From NCBI GenBank assembly GCA_033060915.1, contig CM065399.1, forward strand, positions 16,927,001 to 16,991,000: DNA of 64,000 nucleotides, given 5' to 3'. This DNA comes from Euryodendron excelsum (lineage: Eukaryota; Streptophyta; Magnoliopsida; Ericales; Pentaphylacaceae). Below the pieces are notes generated by a model that was not told the DNA's origin, did no database searches, and was given only the letters and a program-made list of their open reading frames with translations. Positions 35,373 to 44,935 of this stretch are shown one piece after another. The position numbers and the translations under genes are program-made. Each line of letters starts with the position of its first letter. Position 1 is the stretch's first letter.

Positions 35373-35873
35373 GGTTAATACGCTTCAAGGTTCCAACTTT
35401 TAAACCCCCTTTTTTCAAATGATCATTCAAATTTTTCAATTATCCTCCTAACCTATTCTTCCAAAACCTCCTATCCCCATGATTTCAAAAACCCAACTCC
35501 ATATACTCTTCTTATGTTCCTACACTCCATCTTCAAGACCTTTCCAAAGATGTTTCCAAAGAGTCACAAACCTAAGGTATTCCTAGCTCTCTCATGGTTA
35601 GGAATTCCAAGGACAAGTGATAAATCAAGATCAACCTCTAAGGTTGTCCATACTAGGATTTCAAACACTTAGCCATTTTCAAAAACCACTTTCAAAAACT
35701 AATTCCTCAAAACATTCTAAAGTCATGCCTCCAAGGTTTTCAAAACAAGACTTCAAAAATACTTTCAAGTTCTTTTGAGTCATGCCAAAGCATTTTTTTT
35801 CAAAACTCCCCTAAAGTAAATCCAAAAGCATTTTCAAAACACTTCACTTCCAATTTCAAGTCAAAACTTCCAA

Positions 35874-36130
35874 GACCACAAAGAGTCTTCAACTTCTAAA
35901 GACCTCAAAGTGTCTTAAACCCTTCCATAGACCTCAAAGTATCTTAGACCCTTCCATAGACCTCAAAGTGTCTTAAACCCTTCCATAGACCTCAAAGTGT
36001 CTTAAACCCTTCCATAGACCCCAAAGTGTCTTAAACTTATTCAAAGACCTCAAAGTGTCTTAAACTTTTTCAAAGACCTCAAAGTGTCTTGAGCTCTTTC
36101 AAAGACCTAAAGTGTCTTCAAACCTTCCAA
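35874..36130. repeat. 29-bp 'gacctcaaagtgtcttaaac' minisatellite
   Basis: Roughly eight to nine units of 'cttccatagacctcaaag' plus 'tgtcttaaacc', becoming diverged at both edges. Confidence 0.85.
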
Positions 36131-36896
36131 AGGCCCTAATGCGCCTATCTTTCATCGGGCTCTTGCCCGAACTACGAATGACCTTATTCTCGCCAAATGA
36201 GATACGTAGGCAACCTAAAATGGTGCGGTCATAACTTTTATTTCAACCCCAATCCCTTTTTCAAATATTCCAATCAATTCAAAGTTTCTATTCCAAACTC
36301 TTTCAAAACCTCCATTATTTTCAAACTTCTTCCAAAACTTACATCATGCATCATTCATCCAAAAAGTAATGACTAAATCCCTTTTTCAAAGTTCTAAAGT
36401 GGATATTAAGTGGACAATGGTAACCGGTCATTCTAGTGAGTGAACCAATGGTGATTAGACATGTAGGTACCGAAAGGGCGGGGTAGGGTGATGATCTTAG
36501 GATATCTTCCCTACATGTAACCAACCCCCGAACTTTAGATTTCTGTTTTCAAAAGACCAAAAATGGAGTTATTTTCAAAAAGGGCTTAAACGTTTTAAAA
36601 GGTTGCCAAATAACCTATTTTCCTAAAAACCCTCTCTTGAGGGAGTTTTCAAAAACCTTTTTCAAAAACTCTAGGTTTAATCTTTGGATTAACGCTTAGT
36701 TTTAGGTGCCCTAACTCACCTTTATCAAGTTAGGTGGTGACTCCTATTTTTCTAAAAAGCCCTTAGTCAAACCAATTTTCAAACCTAGTCGCACTTATCC
36801 TTCTCGGACGATGAGTTCTAGTGACAGAGTTCTCTGCTTTAGGGTCTCTGAGCCGAAAGGACCTTGAACACCCCAAAAAAAAATCGGGGTGCAACA

Positions 36897-39800
36897 GGTT
36901 TGATATTGAAAATATGATTTGAGTTAAGGGATTTTAGAAAAAGTTTGGAGTCGCCACCTAACATAGTTAAAGATGTATTAGGTCACCTAAAATAAGTATA
37001 GTCCAAATACTAGACTTAGGTTTTTTTAAAAAGGTTTTGAAGATGTCCTTCCTAAAAAGGTTTTTAGAAAAAGGGTTTTTAACAACCTTTTGAAAAATGT
37101 TTGTGAAGCCCTTTGGAAAACATGACTCCAGATTGGTCTTTGGAACAGAAATCTATGGTTCGGGGGTTGGTTACGTGTAAGGAAGATATTTTAAGATCAT
37201 CACCCTACCTCGCTCTTTTAGTACCTACATGTTTAATCACCCTTAATTTACTAACTTGAATAATCGGTTACTATTTTCCACTTAATGTCCACTTTAGAAT
37301 TTTGAAAAATGGGTTTAGTCATCACTTTTTGAAGGAATGATGCATAATGCAAATTTTGAAAAAAATGTTTGAAAATATGAAAACTTTGAAGGGATTTGAA
37401 ATAGAAATCTTGAATTGATAGAAAATTTTAAAAAAGAGAACTTGGGTTGAAATGAAGGTTATGACCACACTATTTTAGGTTGTCTACGTATCGCATTTGG
37501 TAAGAATCAGGTCATTCATAGTTCGGGCAAGGGCCAATAGAAAAGAGGTGCACTGAGGCCATTGAAAAATTTTGAAGATACATTGAGGTTTTTGGAAATG
37601 TTTGTAGACACTTTGAGGTCTTTGGAAAAAAGCAACTTGAGAGTTTAAAAAATGCCTTTAAAACAGGACTTGGGATGTTTGAAATGTTTTTGAAATTGAG
37701 ATAGAAGATGACTTTAAATGTTTTTGAAATTAACTCAAGGGAGTTTTGAAATATTTTTGAAGCAACTCAAGGGAGTTTTGGAAGTGTTTTGAAATAACTT
37801 AAGGGGGTTTTGAAAATGTTTTGAAGACTTGTTTTGAAAACTTTGGAAGTAAAGTTTGGATTGGAAATGCTCTTGTGGACTTATCCTTGAAATTTTTTTG
37901 GAAGTAGTTTTTGATTACCTTATAAAAGGCATGTTTAATGTTTTATCACCTTTAAGAAGTTAGCCATTGAAAGACTAAACTCTTTTAGGGCTATGAATTT
38001 TGAAAACACATTTGAAAAAAAGGGCTAGAAACTTCGTTTTTGGCTTTTTAAAACTTTAAGGTTGTAGAACCCTTATTGAATTTCTCACTTATACTTGAAC
38101 AATCCTAACCATGGAAGGATTAAGATTGCCTCAAGAATGTGATGTTTGAAAAATCATTTTAGAAAAAGGCTTTTGAAAAACATTTAGGGTTTTGGAGACC
38201 CTAATATGGATAACCTTAGGGGTTGCATTTAATGTACCACCTTCTCTTAGGGTCCCTAATTATAAAAAGGGTAAAAACACTTAGGATTGTGAGTTCTTGA
38301 AAATATTTTGAAAATAGTTTTTGAAAAATGTTAAGTGTCTAGCCATTTTAGCTGAGACAGGTTTAAGAGAATTTCTTGGAAGCATTTTTGAAGATGGAAT
38401 ATAGAAATATTTGAAATGGTGTTGGAGTTGATTTTTAAAATCTAAAAAGAGTAGGATGTTTTTGAAAATTTGTTATGAAAATAGTTTTTTGAGTTGAAGG
38501 AGTATCTGAAAAGGGGTCTTCGGATTGGAACCTTTAAGCTTACTAACCTCGGTTGGATTGACCTAAGGCTAACTAACTCGAGTTAGGTTAAAATAGGGTC
38601 GGACAACTAGGGTTAGGTTAGACTAGGGTTGGATTGACCTAGGATTAACTAACTTAGGTTAGATTGACCTAGGGTTAACTAACTTAGGTTAGGTTAACCT
38701 AGGATTTGGTTGACCTAAGGTTGGACAACTAGGGTCAAGTTGACCTAGGGTTAGAAGGTTATTTTAAAAGGTGGTTTTATGCATGAAACTTGGAAGTGTG
38801 TTTTGAAAAACTATTTTATGAAATCCACTCAAGTGAGTATTGGGGTCTCATGGTTGGTATTTGGAAACCACTCAAGAGAGAATTGCCTTAGAACTATTTC
38901 ACCCACTAACTCAAAAGAGTAGAACTTGTGAAATCAACATTGAATAAATAATTTTAAAGAATTGAAAGTTAAAGAGAATGAACATTTGAAAATTGGTTTT
39001 AGAAAACCACTTTTAAGATTTTGAAAACCACTTTAAAGAATAAGGGTTCATATGGTTGATTTAAAGGAAATTACTCCAAAGAAGACTCTAAGGGACCATT
39101 CCAACCACAATATTCAAGAGGGAAAAACTTCTAAAAATCAAGATGAAAATAGTGGTTTAGAAAAATTATTTCCATGCAAATTAAAGAGAATGAAATTTGA
39201 GAACCCTTCTTGAGGAAGGTTGTCTTGAAAACCATTTTTGGAGTGTAGTAGACCAATTCTAATGAACTAGGGTTCATAGGTTAAGATAATGAGAAAATCA
39301 CTCGAGAAAAGGCTCCCAGGGACTATTTCAACCACAAGGTTCAAGAGAGTGGATTCTACAAAATCAATATAGAAGAGATGAGTTTGAAAACTAATTTTAT
39401 GTAAAGAAATACAAGTGTACAAAATGAAGGCAAGGGGCTTAAAGGGAGTTTTTTAAGATATGAAAATTGACTTAGGCTTCAAAGAACCAACTCTTAGAAC
39501 CATTTTTAGGAAAATACTTGGATATGGAATTTGAAGAAGACATAGAAATAAAGATAGTGATAATTTTTACAAAATGATGAAGTACATGAAAATAGGGTCA
39601 AGCATGCAATACATGAACATGGTAACTATATGCAAGAGGGTCATGAATTCATAAAAGACTATAAGCAACATTACATAATCAAGGTGCTCCAAGGCCATAC
39701 CATCTAAAAGTAAGCTAGTGAAAGATCTCCCTACATGGTGGCTCTCACAAGCTTTCCTCTAAGCATGATCTTGTCGGCTTCAATTAGGCCTTACGGACCT

Positions 39801-39899
39801 AGGAAGCGACCAGTCGACTGGCTCGAATGTTTTGTGAAGTTTAAAACTGGATCCGGTTGGATCGGAGATTGCCAAGTTAGCAAAAATGGGGTGCTTACA
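36897..39899 (-). mobile_element. Tat-1 5' LTR (copy D), main piece, internally deleted
   Basis: Reverse strand begins TGTAAGCACCCCATTTTTGC and is related to copy C. About 2.1 kb equivalent to 32172-34240 of copy C, including the promoter, is missing at about 39775-39790: 'ggtcgcttcctaggtcc' jumps to 'gatcatgcttagaggaaagc'. It keeps the 'gcctacgtatc'-type block (about 37480) and the PBS-like decamer (36947-36956). Without the promoter segment this LTR should not start full-length RNA. Confidence 0.8.
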
Positions 39900-40570
39900 G
39901 TATCGAAAGAGGTTTCATACATTTCCTTTAGAGATATTCGATTGAAGTAAGGGTCATTTTTCAAAACATCAGTTATATGTTCCCCTTCTGCCACGCCCTT
40001 TTTTTGGACGTCTTTCCTTCCCTTTTTCAATTTTTTTCATCATCTTGCTTGATTCTTCCTTTTTCCTTCTTGATTTTCCTCTTCTTCCCTTGATTAGCCA
40101 CTAGCAATTCAGTTGGTGCTTGTTCAGTGCTTGGATCTTGAGACATTGTAGCCATACTTTCTATTTCAATAGCCCCTGATGATTATTGAGAGGATTAGGA
40201 TGGTTTTGAGGTATAGAGAAGTTGGATGGAGATGGTGTTATGGATTTGAGAGAAGGAGGAAACAGTTACTTCAGAAAATTGAGAGAGTGAAATGAAAGTT
40301 TAAGTCGACAATTTAGGGTTTTGGATATTTATAAGCAGTAGTAAGTTGAACATAAGTATGCAGTAGTGCTGAGACTTTTAACAGGTGCTACTAATATATA
40401 GTGATCATATAAAGACTCAAGTAAATAAATTGAGACTTCTAGCACTAAATAATATTGATGACACAGAAGTTTACATACAAAACAAGTTTAATTCATATTG
40501 ACAGCACTTTCAATAATTGTCAACACTTAAGGTAGAGAGATCATTTGAAGTATAATATACTTAAGAAAAA
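39900..40570 (-). other. LTR-like copia 3' end and an unidentified coding fragment cut by Tat-1
   Basis: Reverse strand downstream of the copia pol remnant: 'TGTTGACAATTATTGAAAG' at about 40530 may begin an LTR, and 'TTATAAATATCC' (about 40330) is a TATA-like box followed by 'AAACCCTAAATTG'. At 40149 an ATG opens 'MATMSQDPSTEQAPTELL', lysine-rich thereafter. After a frame change, 40030-39901 reads 'MKKGRKDVQKKGV' and 'NDPYFNRISLKEMYETSF', running straight into the Tat-1 LTR. I do not recognise this product. Confidence 0.4.
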
Positions 40571-40639
40571 AATAGATCATAACAACACTAAATAGGGTTA
40601 CACATACCAAGTTTCCTTCAAATCATACATAATTTCTTT

Positions 40640-41110
40640 TCACTTAGGGGTATGTGAAAATATCAGCCAACTGATGATTAATGCTGACAAGCTCCAAATT
40701 GAAGTCACCTTTTTGTGTATGGTATCTAATGAAATAGTGTCTAATCTCAATGTGTTTGGTTTTGGAGTGTTGAATAGGGTTTTTGGTCAGATTTATAGCA
40801 CTGGTGTTGTTACACCTAATAGGTATATGTTCATAGATAAGTCTATAGTCTTCAACTTAGTGTTTAATTCATAATATTTTAGTACAGCAACTTCCAACAG
40901 CTATGTACTCTGCCTCTGCAATTGAGAGGGCAACAAAGATTTGTTTCATACTAAACCAAGACACAAGCATGTTTCCAAAAAATTGACATAAACTACTAGT
41001 GTTTTTTTTTTATTAATTCTACTTTCAGCATAATCAGTATCAAAATATCCAACAAGTTCAAAACATATACCACTAAAATACCTCAAGCTAAGATTAAAAG
41101 TTAGTTTTAA
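40640..41110 (-). pseudogene. Ty1/copia pol remnant: RNase H end
   Basis: Reverse strand decoding gives hallmarks of the copia RNase H region: 'GYFDTDYAESRIN', 'NMLVSWFSMKQI', 'VALSIAEAEYIAVGSC' (the AEAEYIA motif), 'NTSAINLTKNPI', 'HSKTKHIEIRHYFIR' and 'QKGDFNLELVSINHQLADIF'. Gag, integrase and most of RT are absent, and at least one frameshift separates the front from the back. The last 60 codons are open. It is the 3' end of an otherwise deleted copia element. Confidence 0.85.
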
Positions 41111-42560
41111 ATATTTTGCATTTATATGGTCAATTTAGATTTAACAAATTTATGAAGGTGAATTAGAAAATTCGTTGCATCTTAAAGGTGATCCTTACCA
41201 GTTGATTTGAAAGAAAATTTGTTGCGTGAGTGAAATTATCATTACTATATTCTGGCTTCAAAAAAAGCTTGTTGTGTCAGTATCAAATAAAGTTTTTCAA
41301 AATGCATGCTCGAGAATTCTTGTAAAAGAAAAGGGAAATGATCACACGACCACAGTTATTAATATTGTTCCGTATCAATCGGTATGGACCGTACATGCTG
41401 ATTTGACTGTAAAACGGTACAGCAGAAGTTTAGTTCCATCTCATCAACTCTCTCGGTTTATGCCGGTTTTTGGCTGCTTTTTCCAACCATCTCGGTTTGT
41501 CCCGCAATACCAGAGTGTCCCGTGCTGTACTTTCCATTCAAATTTTAAATTAATTTTAGAGCTCATTTATTGTTGTCAGATGGAGAGTGTGTTATAGGCC
41601 AATAGCTACAGTACAAAGTGTGGAGCAAAACATTTTCTAACCTACATTAATTAGATAATGTCATATTTTGTATATTTAATTTATAAATAAATATACATAT
41701 TTTCATAAGTATATTATACTCATATGGTAAATGTAAAATGCATCGATATCGATATATATCGTACCATAGAAACAATAGTATGCTGATGGGTACAGAATTC
41801 ACAACTATGTCACAAAACATCAAGAGGTCAATTTAAATTAGAATGCATAATAGTGTTTCGTATTTACATAGTCGATTCAGATTAACAAGTTTACGAAGGT
41901 GAATTAGAAAACTTCTTGTGTCTTAGAGGTAATCCTTCCCTGTTGATTTCTGAGAACTTATCACCTCACAAACATACACTCGAAAAAACAAAAGCAAAGA
42001 AAAAGAAAAAGAAAAAGAGAAGAAAATCTGACTTCTAGGCAATACATAGAATCTGTCCAGGTAAAGCAACATATGGCATGCCTCACTCATATTTGGCATA
42101 GGATAGTGGTCAACTTTCTGTGGTTTAATTGCATATGAACTTTAACAGTAAGAATATTTTGGCATTTAAATATTTCTATTTCTGCATATCTTGCTCATGT
42201 GGTATATTATTTTTCTCACAACTGAGACATCATGGTTGAGGTTCAAGAATCCGTGATGTAATTTTACAAGCGAGGCATCAAGAAGTTGTATTGAGCCCTT
42301 TACACAATATTAGAATGAACTTAGGCCCATTTAGGAGCTTCAGCAATTAACAATTAGTTTAGTGGAGTCTCAATGTCAGCTTGAGGACATTGCCAGGTTA
42401 TGGTTAATTTCGAATGAAGTGTTTTTTCCTACCATTAACCTTTCTTATTTTATAATTTACTTGATGGATGGGTTCTTTGGCATTATTCGTGTTTATCAGT
42501 TGGCATAAGTTTTACGTTGGCTCAATGCATGAGTGTGATGTGGGGTTCTGCAGCTGATTG
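41111..42560. other. Unassigned AT-rich sequence with a direct repeat
   Basis: No gene recognised. A roughly 90-bp direct repeat ('gaaggtgaattagaaaa' and flanks) occurs at about 41126-41215 and 41868-41955. Between them lies 'cggtatggaccgtac'-type sequence (41380-41530), common in plant dispersed repeats. The 123-codon open stretch 41226-41597 shows no domain. Confidence 0.4.
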
Positions 42561-42599
42561 TGATCAACACCTTCAAATATATTCTAGAAGACAAAAAAG

Positions 42600-42935
42600 T
42601 GAAATATTCAATAAATAGGGGCAGTTATTTGATTTTATTGATTTAGTGTAATTTGGTATATTGTTTTTGTCCAGATTTGTTGCGTGTTTAGTTATTGGTT
42701 TTTATAAGTCGTTTACTTATTTGGAATATGTTGAGTCCTAACTAAATTAATTTTTTAATTAGCTTCCCAGTAGGTATCTTAGGAAATCATCCTTTAGTAG
42801 GAGAGTCTTAGGCTTCTATATACAAACTAGTTTTGTAGAGACTACTAAACAAGTTTAGGTTGATAAAGTTGCTGCTGATTTTGCTTTCCTTTAATGGAGA
42901 GGATTCACGACACCCAAATTGGTGTCAACACTAAT
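42600..42935 (+). mobile_element. Possible copia LTR 3' part with PBS-like site
   Basis: 'ggaatatgttgagtcctaac', a TATA-like 'ctatataca', and a U5-like end are followed by 'ttggtgtcaacac' (42922-42934). The last resembles the initiator tRNA-Met PBS tggtatcagagc in 9 of 12 bases. No second LTR or coding part was found, so this stays tentative. Confidence 0.3.
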
Positions 42936-43765
42936 CACTCCTAGGTGAGATTCCTTGACAGCCTTGGTGAGACCTATATGTTTATCTTTCATTCTTCTCC
43001 TTTATCTTTATCTTGTTCTCTACTTTGATCTTTACAGACTGCTTATATCTATACCAGCCTTTCTTTCACCTCCTTTCACCTCGATTTAATCTTCAGAACT
43101 TAGCTTTTCATCTTAAAATCCTAATCCTCAGTGACCCTAACATCGTGGCCCGTTATTCCAACTTTGTTATCTTTCTGTGGAAATCCAATAGGTTTAACCT
43201 TTTGTCTAACGGCTTTTACCCATCCAATCATAAATGTTAAAATTTAAAACCGTAGTCCACCAAACCTGATCATGCAACAGCCGAAGTTCCCCACAAAAGG
43301 TACTTTCCTGCATCACGGCCTCAGATGACAAACATTTATCTAGTATTGTCCCTTTATGCCAATCAAAGAAGGCATAATTGCACTAGAAACTAAAATCCAT
43401 TACTACTATCAAAATAGGCAATCTTCTGGCTCTCCAACAAGGTACACAAGCCAGATATTTGAGTTTTTATTTTTTTGTCCTCTAGAGGGGGGTTGGGGGT
43501 GGGACAGGAGTTCCTTGTCTTGTTGACTATTTATCTTTTTAGAAAGTTCTGCTCCTTATGTGGCATATTTTTTGTTTTCATTTATTTATTAGCTATTGGT
43601 CCCATGGTGATGAGGTGGACTGTATGCGAGTAGGCTTCTCCTCCCCACCACCCACCCAGCCAATCAGTGGGAAAAAAAAAAAATAAGATGATGGTTTTCT
43701 ATTCTAGATCTCTTTTATGAGTTGCTAGAGATTTTGCCAGCTTTGGCTAAAAAAATATTATTAGG
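42936..43765. other. Unassigned sequence
   Basis: No coding region, RNA gene or clear repeat recognised. It contains a short G-rich run near 43487-43507. It borders the Tat-2 insertion at 43765. Confidence 0.4.
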
Positions 43766-44320
43766 TGATGATGCAGTTAATTTGTACGTCTTTCCTGACC
43801 CCTGGTGCGAATTGTTGGGGTGATGAAAACTCACGCCTAGAACACCGGTGTAGTGCCTGCCAAAAACACTCTGATGCCAAAGTTAGGCTATAGATAGATG
43901 GACAGAGTAACAATATTCAGGGTTAATGTCTCGTACCTTCTTGGAGGTGATGACTGCCCTTCTTATAGGAGTGTTAGCTTGGATCCTGGGCACCTTCATG
44001 GGATAGCCAACCGTACCCCCCAGTTATGCCTTTAGCCTCGTGGGGATGTATCGTGCCTTGATTTTAGGCTCCATGGACCATGCCCCCATTCGTGGGGGAG
44101 CCGTCCCAATCATGGGATCGTGGGAGCTGATCATTAGGCGAGAATCTTGGGGTGTCTTAATGGCAACGTTTGGTGTATCGCTGGAGCTCTGCCGCTTCAC
44201 CTGCTAGCAGACCTGGCCCAGGAGGGGAAAAGGAGGCCGAGTCTGGAGACGTGGGCCAAGCTGATCTGGTCTGTCCATTTAGGGGACAGACTAGCTGCAC
44301 TTGTTTTATTTGTATTATCA
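43766..44320 (-). repeat. Tat-2 3' LTR
   Basis: 555 bp, pair of 53224-53778. A TATA-like 'ctataag' (reverse strand, near 43956) is weaker than in the 5' LTR copy. Confidence 0.93.
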
Positions 44321-44338
44321 GATGCCCCCAATTCCCTT
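44321..44338 (-). other. Polypurine tract of Tat-2
   Basis: Reverse strand 'aagggaattgggggcatc' directly before the 3' LTR, the expected place for plus-strand priming. Confidence 0.65.
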
Positions 44339-44935
44339 GGCAGCCCAGGTCAGCCGGTGGGAATTTCAAAGAGTCACGGGACGCCATCCAAGAGGCGCAT
44401 TTATGGCGCCGCAGAATCGTCATGATTACTACGCCAGGTGAATCGACGTGACCATTGGTCTCCCTGCCACGTGGTTTCGCGGGGTTGGCCCCGTATACCG
44501 ATTGGACGTTACCTATATCAACCGTCCGATCTGAGAACCTTGGGCATATCCACACCGTTGATTTCGAATGGAGGGGGCCTATAAGACCTTGGCGGTTCAC
44601 CAAAAGGAGCCCCCTATTTTGCACATTTCTTCCAAGTCATACAATCGAGCCTGGCATTCCCCTTCTTTCACCGTTTTCCTTCTCACCATTGTCAATTGTT
44701 CAGAGAGGTTTCAAAATTTTCTCCCTCGTCTTCATACCAATCAAGGTACGTTGCGCGCGTGTTTATGTTTTGGCTCCTGCAGAAAGCTATCTGGTACTAA
44801 GAGTGGAGGGTTAGGGCTTCATATTTCCTAGGGTTTGTAGGTAATCCTCCCTTCGTCGAGTCGGTATACTGGGGTGTTCTTGAGGCATCCAGAGCGGTTT
44901 TTGAAACTCTCCAAGAGATTGAAGACCCTAGGATC

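Larger units (their letters stand above)
32032..36896 (+). mobile_element. Solo LTR copy C, Tat/Ogre type, inside the Tat-1 5' LTR
   Basis: Begins TGTAAGCACCCCATTTTTGCC and ends GGGGTGCAACA, flanked by the perfect duplication GGTTT (32027-32031 and 36897-36901). It is 4865 bp. It holds diverged tandem 'ggtagcttt..accaacacc' units (about 32190-32535), two identical palindromes (33767-33787, 33805-33825), a TATA box (33844-33852), a C-run (34207), a 'ggttaacttgaccctag' array (35109-35372), a 29-bp array (35874-36130), the 'gatacgtaggcaacc' block (about 36210), a PBS-like decamer (36735-36744) and the stem-loop (36793-36816). There is no coding sequence. Confidence 0.93.
18790..39899 (-). mobile_element. 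Tat-1: Tat/Ogre-lineage retrotransposon, 3'-truncated, with nested solo LTRs
   Basis: Reverse-strand Ty3/gypsy element. Order in its own direction: 5' LTR (39899-36897 plus 32031-31927), PBS (31924-31907), leader, gag (30365-29262), protease (about 29250-28974, continued at 23320), linker with a glycine-rich segment, RT, RNase H, archaeal-type RNase H (20760-20296) and integrase (about 20160-19080). The second RNase H, a tRNA-Arg-type PBS and very long LTRs place it in the Tat/Ogre lineage. The 3' LTR in the expected orientation is missing; the sequence stops at 18790 against LTR copy A in + orientation. Removing the two solo LTRs (23326-28968 and 32032-36896) restores collinearity. Confidence 0.85.

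Noticed and set aside
41226..41597. 123-codon + strand frame
   Set aside because: No start context, domain or codon pattern. It covers 'cggtatggaccgtac' dispersed-repeat text and lies between two direct repeats.
44157..44624. 155-codon reverse-strand frame near the Tat-2 3' LTR
   Set aside because: It spans the LTR/internal border and is antisense to the accessory gene leader; no retroelement or host motif seen.
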